Of a stretch of DNA of 64,000 bases, positions 51,270 through 63,855 are shown in pieces (within the stretch, counting starts at the first letter, position 1; each line of letters starts with the position of its first letter). The DNA comes from Raphanus sativus (taxonomy: Eukaryota > Streptophyta > Magnoliopsida > Brassicales > Brassicaceae), in NCBI RefSeq assembly GCF_000801105.2, contig NC_079515.1, positions 12,152,001 to 12,216,000 of the forward strand, read 5' to 3'. A program made the translations under genes and the position numbers. The notes beneath the pieces are model-generated. The model ran no database searches. It was given only the letters and a program-made list of their open reading frames with translations, and was not told the origin of the DNA.

Positions 51270-51914
51270 CTAGATTTTGATCCGCGCTTTTGAAGCGCGG
51301 GATATTTTGACATGAAAAATTTCACTAATAATTTAACAAATATTTTGGTAATTTTTAAAGACTGTGTATTTAAAATATTTTTGTATTTAAATCAGTATTT
51401 TTAAATTCAACCCGATTGTGATTATACCGGTTAATCCGGAGATCTGACAATTCAATTTATGTTTTTAAAATATTCATATTAAAAAATCACTAAAACCCGA
51501 GACTAACCGATTGAACTGATGGATGACCGATATGTAATCTAATTGGATTTAAATTGTAATAGTTTCATAATTTGTAATCTTATAGTCGATATTTTAAAGT
51601 TCACTATTTTGCAATTTATGAAATTATGACGTTTCTATAAAATTTTAAAGAAAAAATGATAGATATTAAACAGTTAAGATTAATTATTGTATTATTGGAA
51701 ACATTGATAGTAATATAAAAATATATTGTTTGGAAACATTGATAGTAGTATAAAGAAATAAGTATATTGTTTGGAAACGTTGATAGTAGTATAAAGAAAA
51801 GAACATTAGTGATTTAATGTATGTTTAACTATAAAGTATAAATGTGTATTTAATTTAAAAACTTACAAAATAAATGTTAGGTCCAACAGAATGTTTCTGT
51901 TTTAATAAGATAGA
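51270..51914 (-). mobile_element. Small non-autonomous Helitron, copy B (645 bp)
   Basis: On the minus strand it starts TCTATCTTATTAAAAC at 51914 after A. It ends with hairpin CCGCGC-TTCAAAA-GCGCGG, then ATCAAAAT, then CTAG at 51273-51270 followed by T. It is the same family and length as 41276-41919, with long identical runs such as GATTACATATCGGTCATCCA. Confidence 0.9.
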
Positions 51915-53538
51915 TATGAATAGTGACATGTATAATGAACAGTGTAACTATACATAATATATTTTACAATTAAAATTGGTGATACTAATATTATTTAAAA
52001 ATATGTTAGAGCACGTCCGTGCGAATATTTTTTATTTTATAAATATTTAATTTGGATATTATCTTAGATCTTTTAAACATATAATGTCATATATTGTGTA
52101 ACTCTGTAATTTTTATTAGTTTTTAGGTTTCTTTTTCGACATTATTTAATATATAGTGATTTGTCTTGTACATTTACTTTTCTATTAATTATTATTATAT
52201 ACTACAAATGTCGTGTTGTAAATAAGATTCACGAAAAAATCAATTTTTTTTAAAAGACATACAGACTAGACATTAGAGTAAGACTATAATAAAAACTAAA
52301 AACCTAACTTCTTATATCATACACACATATTTTAATAAATTAGTTTAAAAATATTTATAAAATAAGTAAACATTATTTATTGGATCAACCGAAGGTTCAA
52401 CCAGTAGCTAGGTTCCGGGTTTTATAGTATTTTATGGGATTTATCGGTTTTTAAAATAATTTTTTATTTTTCTTAAAACCCAAACCAGATTACATATGTG
52501 ATCACCGAATTTACCGTTTCGAGCGCAGATCTGGATCGAGTTTTAAAATACTGTATAGAAGGATGTTTTTGATAATTTGTTTTTCAATGTTGTTTTTGTT
52601 TAATACATTTTAACATTTATCATTTAATATTTTATGGAATTTCATAAGTAAATACATTATTTTTAATAATATAATCTTATTATTTCAGTAAATTGTATAC
52701 ATAATAGCAGCTATTTTAGTATTTCAGTAAATTTTATCAATATAAATAGTTCTGTATTTATGGTATCAATTACTTATCTTTCCTAATATTTTGGAAAACA
52801 ATTAGTAAAAAGAATTAAACCGCAGTCAACCGCAACCATATAGGCTGCATATTATTAAGATTCCCGGATTGAATGTGCGGGATAAGTGGTATAACTGCGG
52901 TGCGGTTCTAATAGTTATTAAAACGTATAGATATATGATATATGTAGAAATTTTTGTTACTATTAATTGCGATGCAGTGCAGAAAAGATCGTAACATTCG
53001 AAGTCTAAGCATGTGTGTTTCAACATTTTCTTTTATTAATTTGAACCGTATTTTGCTTTTTGAATTATTATATAATTGTAACACAGTTTATGTGTTTGTA
53101 ACTATGAACGGCGACCAAAAAACTAAACAGCCTCGGATCCTCATCAAACCGCACGCAACATTCAAGGCCTTAGGATACACTTCACTTTAACTCACCGGCC
53201 TAACGTTATGCTTATTTTGTTTCTTTAATAGCTGATCTAAGTCTTTTGATTGCAAAGCAAAGCATGATTAGTTTTCTGGCTTTTAAGAAAATAGAAAATT
53301 CTATATATACCTTTGGGAGACATTTTAATATAGAAGAGTTGAAAATAATATCCATATTGGAGATACGAGCACGCATCATAAATGAAAATACTTCAAATAG
53401 CATTAAATCATGTTTTTATAATAGCATTAATCAAATTGTCTAATTAAAAATATAACTTTTATTTTAAATATGGGTTTAGTGATTATGATTTAGGTTTAAT
53501 AATATAAATAAAGGTGTAGATTATGGTTTAAGAGTTAG
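51915..53538. other. AT-rich spacer with decayed repeats
   Basis: About 52380-52560 has GGTTCAACC/CCGGGTTTTA blocks like those of the hAT-like element at 45.8 kb. About 52820-52985 has GC-rich CCGCAGTCAACCGCAACC and GCGGTGCGGTTC blocks, also typical of hAT-like MITEs. No complete ends and no gene. Confidence 0.4.
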
Positions 53539-53554
53539 AATAATTTAGTGTTTT

Positions 53555-53909
53555 TTTTTGTCGGGTTTATTATGCTATTAGAAACAATGATAAACATTAC
53601 ATAGACGATATTACAGCTGACCATTCTACCTGTCTTATTAGAATTCATGTCTGACTGCATCACCTTGTTAGAATTCATGTCTGACTGCATCACCTTGAGC
53701 CGCCCTATGAGATCCATTCCTGACGGTATTTCTTGCGCCATGCTGAAGATCCCTTGTAAGACTTGTCTCAAATATTCTGCATAATTCGCCTTCTCCGGGA
53801 ATTGAAACCCAGACTTCGTAGTGTAGAAATTGCGTCGCCTGGGATTCGAACCCCAGACTTGGGTGTAGAAGCCTTTAAACCTTGACCATTAGGCCACGGT
53901 GCTTCCACC
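53555..53909 (-). mobile_element. tRNA-derived SINE with internal duplication
   Basis: On the minus strand the head has an A box (GTGGCCTAATGGTCAAGG) and a B box (GGGTTCGAATCCCA); the tail ends in an A-run. A perfect 16-bp duplication AATAATTTAGTGTTTT flanks it (53539-53554, 53910-53925). A unit of about 30 bp containing GAATTCATGTCTGACTGCAT is repeated twice in tandem (about 53635-53696). A second TTGAAACCC-like B-box echo lies further in. It belongs to a different family from the SINE at 8.5 kb. Confidence 0.88.
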
Positions 53910-54303
53910 AATAATTTAGTGTTTTCTTATCAAATAAGTGATATTTTGAAAATTTTTATCATCGAATGCGCTATTTTTGGATAAACTTTATATAAAATGC
54001 TACTGTCGAGATTTGACCATCGTAAATTCATATGCGATACAAGGCACACAAAATGTTAGCGGGTAAAAAGACACAATCATGATCGAAGATTTGCTGAACT
54101 ATCAATTTTAATTTGTTTCATAATAATGTGATTTTGTTTGTCACTGGGTTTTCTAAACATTTCGGTAAAAAGTGTGGTCGAATATTATATAATAAAAAAT
54201 CTTTGTTTACAAAAAAAAAAAATATAATAAAATACAGAATTTTTTTTTGAAAAAAGAAAATACAGATTTGATACAAATGAAAATGAGGGTTAAAGAGACA
54301 AGA

Positions 54304-55156
54304 ATTATCTCTTTCTAATTTTCTCTGACCTTTCTCTAAACCAAAATTCAGCCGTGAAACTCGCCTCCGACCGGCGGGTGAGTTCTCATAGCCACCGCCG
54401 GTCCGGCTTTAAGCTTTTCCCATTTTTCCTTTTCTTTTCTTTTCGGCTTTTCTTTAGATAGTTTGCATGTTTGTTTTTGGGTCTTATTGTTCCGGTATCG
54501 CACTGTTTGGTGGATGACCTGCTTTGCCTCTGGGCTGTGCCGTCTCCTTTGATGGTGCCGGCTTCTGTTTCCGGGAGCGAAGACTTATCTAGCTTCGCGT
54601 TTCCGGCGGTTCTGGTTCTCTCAAGATGGGTAGTCATGGGACCGACGGTTTGTTAAAGCTCCGGTGGTTTGGGGAGAGATCTCGACGACATCGATTTGGA
54701 AGCTCTTCGACGGATGGAGATCGTTTAGCAAAGGCGTGGTGCGTGATTTCATGTTTCCCGGATGAGATCTCGTTTTGACGATGGAAGCTCTCCGGTGAAA
54801 GCTTTTCGGTGTTCAGGTGGATGCGGTGATTTGTCGACGGCGAGTTCCGGCGAAATATCAGTCGTTTCGTTATTCTCCGGCGAAAATCTCGACCTTTGGA
54901 TGACGACGTTGTGGATGGCTGACACATGGCTCGTGCAAACGGTGGAGTTTAGCGCGTGGCGGTCAGGGGAAGAGATCAGGACGCGTGGAAGGACGCGTGG
55001 TTAATGGTTTGGACTTGCGGCCCGTTTCGATAGCCCGCATGTTAGACTTCTGTATGTGTGTGTTTGGGTCTATATGGCCTTGTGTTTTCGGTTTGGGCTG
55101 GGTCTTTTTTGGGCCTTGACTTTTAATACAAATATATTAGACGGAAAAAAAAGAGT
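54304..55156 (+). mobile_element. Non-coding retroposon, Sadhu-like, copy 3 (853 bp)
   Basis: Flanked by GTTAAAGAGACAAGA (54289-54303) and GTTAAAAAAGACAAGA (55157-55172). It begins CT-rich (TCTCTGACCTTTCTC), carries CTCCGACCGGCGGGTG and CCACCGCCGGTCCGG, and ends ATTAGACGG with an A-run. Same organisation as 38010-38860. Frames at 54386-55004 on either strand are not conserved between copies. Confidence 0.8.
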
Positions 55157-55172
55157 GTTAAAAAAGACAAGA

Positions 55173-57115
55173 CACGAACAAATAAAATAATTGAGTAAAG
55201 GGCTCAGAAAATCACGAATAGATGATGAAATATTTTGATATATCCAATCTTGTTACATTTGAAAGTTTTAGGGTTACATACATCGATTCTAACGATTCTA
55301 AAGCTGCTTACAATGTGTCTATATGTCTATTTAAAATAAGGTTTTGAAAATTTGGGTCATATTTGAACAAACAAAGTTAAAGGACCAAAAACATATATTC
55401 AACAACATGATCACCACACAAGAAAAACACATATTCAACAACAGTTTTTAATAAACAGAAAGTCTAGGACAAAACGTAAGTTTGAACATATTATATTATA
55501 CAACTAATTAAGCAAATGCAATGCGTCCAGTTTGACATCAATCCCGTTTGGCTGTCAAACACTGAAGACCAATCCACCTTAAGCTACCTTTTTCACTTTG
55601 ACGAAACCATTTTTATGAGTTGTAACATAGATACACGTTCATTACTTTATTAATTTGCTTTTAAACCTTATACCTAACAAGTAACACCTTTTAATTACTT
55701 TTATTTATCCCAACTCAATTGGTTGAAAGAACGGATTCGTTGTCTTTTCTGTGTCCCAAGTTCGAGTCTAGTGAAGGGATTGAAAAGTCTAAAAGATAGA
55801 GAGACATGAGTGATCCAAAATTATATATAAAAATAGACATGTAGAGTATATTCGAATGGCTTGAGATTTAGGGTGGTGGGGGTTCATGTATCAATTCATC
55901 ATCATCATCATCTTACGCACGAGTGCGAAAACAAATCTAGTTAGTTTATATAACTAGTGTTGGTAGGCAAATTCTTACATCAATCTTTTAAAATATTCTT
56001 TCTTCTTTTGGTTATATAAGGTTTTGACTAAAATCATTTTCTTATTAGCTAAAGATTATGAATCCACAATAAAACTATTCTGAAACCTGGGAAAATATGA
56101 ATTTCTGTATGCAAACCTAACTTATCATGCATTTAATCTTTGGGATTAAAGATAATCAAAACTCTTTCACAAAAACAATAAAACTCGAAAGCAATTTAGG
56201 ATAAGGATGATTGATCATCATAGTAAAGCAAAAACGATTCCATGAAGCTATGTGTGCATGTATTGACTAACGATTGCGGCTGTTCCTGAAAGGAATAACA
56301 TAGTCACAAAAGAATAACATAGTCACTTTATATTGTGACGTTGAAAACTTGTTAATACTTCTAAATTTTGTTGAAATAAAATCTCTTACTTTTTCTTGTC
56401 CCGTGAAAACCACTATCTATGAATACAAAACGGTTAGGAGATATAATTTCTTCAGTTTTGGAACCAAATTAAATCCTCCTCCCATGGAGAAGAAAAAAAG
56501 TGAAATTTCCCTTTCAAGAGGAAGAAAGATGGAAACGGTTTCTCTCAGAAGGTGAAAACTGATCAAATTAATATCTCTTTGTTAAAGAAGACGTTAAGAT
56601 GGATGTACCCTCATGGTCTAGATATGTGATGTCAATACGACCTGAAAAAACTTGCATTATGCAACTTAAACTTGTCCAAGCTTGGTACGGTGCAAGGCCC
56701 ATACCGGTACTGAGACACAAAGGAGAGCAGAGGAGGTCTAACATGAGAAAAAGTTTCCCTTCCCAGCCATAACACCCAAGTATGTCGATAACTATTTACA
56801 TTGTTGGAGTGAAAGTGGGCTAACACCTAACATGAGAAAATCATGGGCTAGGCCCAATATGTTTGTCACTACTAGAAAACTATGGGCTAGGTCCACCCAA
56901 TATCTAGATGAAGTTTTCGGTTGATCTCATAACAATTTTGGTTATCGGTTTAGTCTATGGATTAAGTTTCCAATTTCTATTAAATTTGGAAATTGAACTC
57001 ATACTGTTACAGTTTTGGTTTTTGGTCAAGTTTCTATTCACTCAGGATCATATTTCCTTATTCCGGTTCAGCTAACCCGAGTTAAATTCGGCAATGCAAG
57101 TTAGTTTCATATAAG
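55173..57115. other. Spacer with a SINE-like scrap and a Helitron-like end
   Basis: 55712-55785 has an A-box-like AACTCAATTGGTTGAAAG and a B-box-like AAGTTCGAGTCTAG about 45 bp apart, possibly a truncated SINE. 55916-55940 has CGCACGAGTGCG then CTAG followed by T, a plausible Helitron 3' end without an identified partner. Crucifer-type GGGCTAGGCCCAATAT repeats occur near 56840 and 56885. No intact gene. Confidence 0.35.
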
Positions 57116-58312
57116 ATGACCATCCTCGCTAGGCTCCACTACTTTCCAGAACCAGATCTTCCAGAAGTGATCCACACCAAAGAATATGTTGAAAGCATTT
57201 GTGCTTCTTTACCAGAACTTCCTGAAGAGAAATGTCGGAGGTACAAGACGATGGGTCTAAGCATGCAGATGTGTTTTTCCTCGCAAATGATGTCAGTGTA
57301 AGTCATATTCACTCTATATTGGTAGTATCGTCACAAGAATACAATGCTGAGAACACCAGAGTTCAACTTGCTTATCAGTTTGGCGAGGATATCTATATTT
57401 CGATGAAGCCATTAGTAAAAGTACTGAAGTGAAGTTGGCAGCTAATTGGATAATGAGTAATATTACTGATTAATTGAAAAATGAAGAAAATTGTATTAAT
57501 GAGCGCACGCAACGATTAACAGCTCAACCAAGGGATTATATATGAAACCACATTTGGGACATGTCAGCCCAACCAAAAGATTGTAGGAAATCTTTGCTTG
57601 GGACCTGCTACTTGATTGATGAATCTAATCAAATCAATACAAGACATAGAAAATACTATTCTCTCAAAAGCCAAAGCTCTTTATTAATCAAATAAAAATT
57701 GAATACAACTACAGACCTGAATATCTATTTATAATAAATCCTTGAATTTAGAATATCCTAATTTTAATTAAAACAAGAAAACCATTAAAATACAGAAAAT
57801 AAGATAAAAAGTAATTATCTTGATATACAAATATGTAATAAAGATATTTGGATAATTTCCAAATATCTTGCTGCATCGTAAACTTACTCCTCAAGAGGCT
57901 GAGCTGATAGCATTAAAGATGAAACCGTCATTGGAAAGATTGGAAAACAGGTCAGTTCAACTTCAGTTTAATCATAAAATGTTTATTTTATTTTATTTTT
58001 TCATTTGGATCAATGATATTTATTCACTTATTGCAGCTAGTGTTTGAGCTATTGGCCAAAGGTGGAACCATACAAAGAATGATAAAAGAAAAATACTTGG
58101 CTCAGGTAAGTAGATGCTATTCCACAAAATGTGCTCATAAAGAAGCTAGATCCAGAGAAATACATAAATGGTTTTTTGCTTATGTGTGACATGCTGCAGT
58201 GTGGACATTGAGAAACTGGTTATGAAGGTGTTCTTCGGATACCCGTAGCAAGCTTAAGCAGTACCGACGTGGGAGAACCAAGCTTCAAGGCTTTTTTGCC
58301 GACCAGGTAGAG
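57116..58312 (+). pseudogene. GATB: GatB (glutamyl-tRNA(Gln) amidotransferase subunit B) fragment
   Basis: Broken remnant of the nuclear gene for the organellar GatCAB subunit that helps convert Glu-tRNA(Gln) to Gln-tRNA(Gln). Recognisable pieces in order: [34 protein letters not shown] and MGLSMQ (57134-57267); after a frameshift [11 protein letters not shown] with a donor GTAAGT; EVKLAANWIMSNIT (about 57426-57468) with a stop in place; KLTP..EAELIALK..IGKIGKQ (57880-57952); LVFELLAKGGTIQRMIKEKYLAQ in two parts (58038-58107); KLKQYRRGRTKLQGFFADQV (about 58250-58310). Intron positions are partly kept, so it is a fragment of a genomic copy and not a processed transcript. The 5' half is missing, and a foreign segment lies at 57500-57880. 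Not expected to make a working protein. Confidence 0.82.
57500..57880. repeat. Insertion within the GatB pseudogene
   Basis: Unrelated sequence separates the GatB exons for NWIMSNIT and KLTP. It reads like an LTR or other repeat (CTTGGGACCTGC, AAGCTCTTTATTAATC), but I could not fix ends or a duplication; part may be the original intron. Confidence 0.4.
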
Positions 58313-58315
58313 TAA

Positions 58316-59460
<1,145 letters not shown>

Positions 59461-60180
59461 TCTCTCTCTCATTCCTTTCTCTCTCTCCTGTCCAGGTGAT
59501 TTTTTTCATTTTCTCTCTCCTCGTATTCTTCTAGATTCGAGCTCCTCCTCAAATCGAGCGGAATCGAGCGACTCTTCGGACTGCAATCTTCGATTGTAAA
59601 GGAGAATGCGGCTCGCTTGGATGCTGAATCATTGAGAAATTGATCCGACTCAATTGATCCTCAGCCAAGGTCAAATCAACTTCAGGTAAAACATTATCAT
59701 CTTGGTATGTATCTTATTATCCCATCATAGTGGGTCTCTCATAGTGTAATGAAATGCTCGTTTGGTTAATTAGGAGTGCTCGTTAATTAGTGGATGTTTG
59801 TTATGTAATTGGATTCATTATCAACAGTCGGGAATCAAAATGAATTACGGAATGAATAGTGTGAAACTGGTAGATTAGAAAATTGTAAGTAGGTGAAACT
59901 TTACTTCTAACAAAAATGTGTAAAAGGGTATAACTTAGTATTACTTCAATAGCAAAACTGTATAAATAGGATTAACTTTAATTGTGTAATTTATATTTGG
60001 TAACATTTAATGGTATATTTGGATTAACTGTAAACTGTATAACTGAGGTTTTAACTCAATTTATATTATATTTGGTACAACAGGATAATAGGTTATTCTT
60101 CTACAAACATACACTTTGACTATGATGGACATTATGCGAAATCTGGAGATGATTATTAATGGATTCCAAGCGATGGTCGT

Positions 60181-62914
60181 TTGTATGCTATATCCTTTAA
60201 GACATCATCATTGGAAGAGATCACTTATTTGTTTTTGAAGGAGAGGATATGCAAGAAGAAGACCATAGATCCGTGTAGAAATAGGCTGAATCTGAGTTAC
60301 ATTCCACTGGTAGTAGAATCTAAGAGGCAATCATATATTTTGGATGATGAAGATGTGTTTGTGTATCTGACATCAGTGGATAAAGGGGGAAGAAGAAGTA
60401 TTTTGCATGTAGAGGTCATCGAAGAAGTGAAAATGGTTCCAGTAACGGAGCAACAATCAGGAGTTGAGAAAGAAAGCTCATATGGTGGGAACTATAGTGA
60501 GCTTGCGAGTGGATTACTCGAAGTTAAAGGCAATCCGGGTGCACTCACTCTATTTACTCCCATTGAAGAAGCAGAACAATACCTACCGGGGGATGAACGG
60601 GTGGAGAATGTTGCTAATGGAGAAGCCGACGAAGGGGGCATTGGTTTGGATAACATGGACAGCGTGTACAATGAGGGCGACGTGAATAATTCTATGGGTG
60701 TTCGTTCTATTTGCGACTATGTTGAGCTGCCACGTGTTGCAAAATAAATTCCAGTGGTTAGTGAATGGGAAGATGGTTTAGGTATTGAGTTGTTTCAAGA
60801 ATTTTCGAGTAAAGAAGCTGTGAAAGATATTATTGATAGAGCATCACAGGAGAACTGTTTTGGAATCAGTATCGCCAACTCGGACATGAGTCGATATGTG
60901 GTTAAATGTCGGGGAGCAGCTGAAGGTTGTAAATGCAGTGTGAGAGCTATAAAGATAAATAATTCTGAAGCGTTCTCGATTAGGACATATATAAAGATGT
61001 ATTCATGCTCTCGCGCAACGTCTAGTACTGGAATCAAAAGGAAACCTACACCAAGATGTGTTGCAGCTATAGTGCATAAGGATTATCCGAGACTATTTGA
61101 GACACCAACTCTGAAATCCTGGTCGGTCTGGTGCAAAGGACATTGGGTGTGGAAGTGTCATATACGACATGTTGGAGAGGAAAACAATAAGCTTTGCGGA
61201 TTTGCGTGGTAGTCACGAGGAAGGATACAAAAGATTGCCTTCTTATTTGTATATGTTAGAGAAGGTGAACCCGAATACAAAAACAAGTTTGCTATTGGAT
61301 GAACACAAAAGGTTCAAAAACGTATTTGTTGCATTGTGAGCTTCCATTGAATGGTTTGAATACATGAGGAAAGTCATCACTGTTGGACAAAAATATCCAG
61401 ACGTAAGTTTTCTCCAGCTTCCGGATAGGTCCTCGACTTCCGAATAGGTCCTCGACTTCCGGACCCTTGCTCAAGAAGAAACCAGGGACCAAACCCCTTG
61501 ATCGGATCGACCCTTGAAGCAAAATAGAAGTTTTCCGCCTAAGGGGAAACTTTCATTTTTCAGATTATGGAAGAGTTCTATTACTTGAAGCTGACATCTA
61601 CAACTATAAAAGGGGAGTCCAAACCCTAGAATAAGGGATCGACTATTCTAGACTAGGAGATTAGAGTTTAGGCGACAAAGACTAGGGTTTATACACCAAC
61701 ACATTGTAGTCCCGAATCATAAACTAATTAACATCTTCTAGTTTACGATTTCTCTTGCTTTCACACAATTCTCTTCTAGTGTTCTGTAGTACTAAAACGA
61801 TCCTACACAAAAATACCCTAACAATCACTGTGGATGCAAAATTTCTGAAGACTGTAGAAGGTGGTTGTTTAGTTATTTCCACAGCTCAGGATCCAAACCT
61901 TCACCATTATCCTATAGCTTTTGCTGTTGTTGATGGAGAGAAAAATGAAAGCTGGAATTGGTTTTTCACGACGCTGAAAACTGTTATACCGGATTCGACG
62001 GAATTGGTGTTTTTTCAGACATAAATGCAAGTCTGATAAAAGATGTTGCTGAAGTGTATCCGATGACTAAACATGGGTATTGTATCTGGCATCTATCGCA
62101 CAATGTGAAACTTCATGTCAAACAAGGCAGAGACGAGGTTGCACTACAATTCAGAAAAGTTGCACAACTTTATTCAGAGGCTGATTTTCAAAAGCAGTAT
62201 CAAGATTTTAGGGAGAGGTATCCATCGTGTGCTAGGTATCTTGATAAAAGTATCAATGTAAAAAATTGGACGAAGTGTCATTTCCCCGGTGGAAGGTACA
62301 ACATAGACACCTCTAATTGTGCGGAGTCTTTGAATGCGCTATTTCAAAAGGCACGAAAGATGTCTTTATTGCCTATGCTTGATACAGTTATTGACAAAAT
62401 GGCTGAGTGGTTCAACAAACATAGGAAATATGTAGCAGCCGGACCGTCATCTCGAAAATTGGTTCCTTTAGTGGAGAACAAAATGCATAAAAGAGTACCG
62501 AAAGGTTCAAAACTACAAGTGACTCTGCTGAACACTTTTCAGCTTGAATACAGTGTTATTGGAGCAGACGGAAATACTTATTTGGTGGATTTGCATCATA
62601 AAATGTGCAGTTGCAGGAAGTTTGATATAGATAAATACCCATGTAGACATGCAATAGGCGCTGCCATTAAGTGTATGAAGCATGATAGACCAATAGAGTT
62701 GAGTGACATGTATGATGTAATCTCGCATTATTACTTCATTAGAGTGTGGGCTTTGGCGTATCAAAGGACTATATATCCAGTCCCTCACATGTCTGATTGG
62801 ATGATTCCAAAAGAAGTCGAGGAACAGTGTCCCTTACCTCCGGAGTACGAGAAAAGAAAGGGAAGAACTCAGAAAAAGGTTTCCTTCGGCAGGAGAAAGA
62901 CGGCCCCGTCCTAA
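60181..62914 (+). pseudogene. MuDR-type Mutator transposase gene, decayed
   Basis: Autonomous-MULE transposase remnant. 60181-60747 is the N-terminal region (ERICKKKTIDPCRNRLNLSY). 60754-61212 is the plant MuDR DNA-binding domain (FQEFSSKEAVKDIIDRAS, YVVKCRGAAEGCKCSVRA), reached only past a TAA at 60745. 61213-61380 continues (SYLYMLEKVNPNTKTSLL, EYMRKVIT) in another frame with a stop. After the solo LTR the catalytic core resumes at 61828 (VDAKFLKT, ISTAQDPNLHHYPIAFAVVD), shifts frame at about 62010, and continues (SDINASLIKDVAEVYPMTKH, NCAESLNALFQKAR). A SWIM zinc finger CSCRKFDIDKYPCRHA is at about 62608-62655. It ends SFGRRKTAPS. Several stops and shifts make it inactive. Upstream, 59460-60180 looks like a leader with splice-like sites. 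Confidence 0.88.
61381..61823. repeat. Solo LTR (443 bp) inside the transposase gene
   Basis: Starts TGTTGGACAAAAATATCC and ends AAAAATACCCTAACA, with a perfect 5-bp duplication ATCAC at 61376-61380 and 61824-61828. It has a TATA-like CTATAAAAGGGG at about 61606. Without it the frame reads RKVIT-VDAKFLK, as in intact MULE transposases. A single LTR without an internal region points to LTR-LTR recombination. Probably gypsy or copia; the family is not determined. Confidence 0.9.
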
Positions 62915-62978
62915 TAAGTATGTGCCGGATAGGAATTTGGGTCGCTGGTTCAACTGCTCGCAGGGAACAGAAGGATCG

Positions 62979-63170
62979 CATGGAACTCAAAGAACACAAG
63001 GGACTCAAGGAACACAAGAAACACAAGGGAATTTGGATCACTGGTTCAACTGCTCGCAGGGAACAGAAGGATCAAAAGGAACTCAAGGAACACAAGGAAC
63101 TCAAAAAACACAAGGAACTCAAGGAACACAAGGGACTCAAGAAACACAAGGAACACAAGGAAGTTCTACA
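62979..63170. repeat. GGAACACAA/GGAACTCAA minisatellite at the 3' end of the transposase
   Basis: Repeating 9-bp units GGAACACAA and GGAACTCAA (with GGGACTCAA, AAAACACAA variants), interrupted by a second copy of a block reading TGGTTCAACTGCTCGCAGGG (62946 and 63043). One frame (62922-63197) reads WFNCSQGTEG followed by GTQ/ETQ repeats; another reads KEHK repeats. It follows the transposase after a frame change, so it may be its lost C-terminus. Confidence 0.8.
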
Positions 63171-63201
63171 AATGCCTTGGTATTTGAGAGTATTTGAATA
63201 C

Positions 63202-63528
63202 TTACCTATGGATGCGACGAGTCAGCTTCATGTTCTCGTACTGATTGGGTCGTCCTTTCTTCAGCTTGTTCGTCATTTCTTCGGGCTTCCATTTCATCTT
63301 CTTCTCTGGGATCCTTCTCTTCTTTTTATTGGGTTCCTTCTCTTCTTCTCTGACTTCCTTCTCTTCGTTTTCGGCTTCCTTCTGTTCTTCTCCTTTGTTG
63401 TTTTCTTTTACTTCTCTTGATTCCTCCTCTTCCTCTTTATCACTTGTGTTTTCTTCGCTTTCATCTGTTTCCGGGGCGACATATTTCTCGATGGTGCTTG
63501 GGTTTACTTCTCCGGAGAATGAAACCAT
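63202..63528 (-). CDS. Small acidic, Lys/Glu-rich ORF convergent with the transposase
   Basis: 108 codons starting MVSFSGEVNPSTIEKY; residues 20-80 are mostly Glu, Lys, Asp and Asn (KEEEEESREVKENNKGEE), then NKKKRRIPEKKMKWK. No recognised domain. It converges on the MuDR-type gene, as the second gene does in some Mutator elements, but low-complexity frames can arise by chance. Could be a fragment of a longer spliced gene or spurious. Confidence 0.3.
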   Translation of the reverse strand: MVSFSGEVNPSTIEKYVAPETDESEENTSDKEEEEESREVKENNKGEEQKEAENEEKEVREEEKEPNKKKRRIPEKKMKWKPEEMTNKLKKGRPNQYENMKLTRRIHR

Positions 63529-63855
63529 AGTCGTTTCTTCTCCTCCTACACTACTCGAGCCGTCTTCTTTTGTCTCGATTCAACATGATTTCAGTAGGGT
63601 TTTGATTCTCGATTGAGGATTTGCGATTGAATAGGGTTTTTCAGAGAAACGCGAACGGTCGACAGGGGAGAAATGAGTTAAACCTTTAACAAGTTGAATT
63701 GAGTCTCAGTTGAATTCATTACATTACTTTTCAACCTCAATTTCAACCAATAAAGGGAAACGTATTCAGGCATTCAATTTCTGAAAGTGGGTATCCGAAT
63801 TTTTTGGGTCTGTATTAGGTTCGGGTTTGGATAGTCCTAGGTAGAATTGTAACTA

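Noticed and set aside
53212..53443. Overlapping frames of about 65 codons on both strands
   Set aside because: AT-rich chance frames without motifs or splice context.
53822..53909. tRNA gene on the minus strand
   Set aside because: The same reasoning applies: it is the tRNA-like head of a SINE with a perfect 16-bp duplication.
54386..55004. Overlapping frames on both strands
   Set aside because: GC-rich retroposon sequence opens frames on both strands; none is conserved at 38010-38860.
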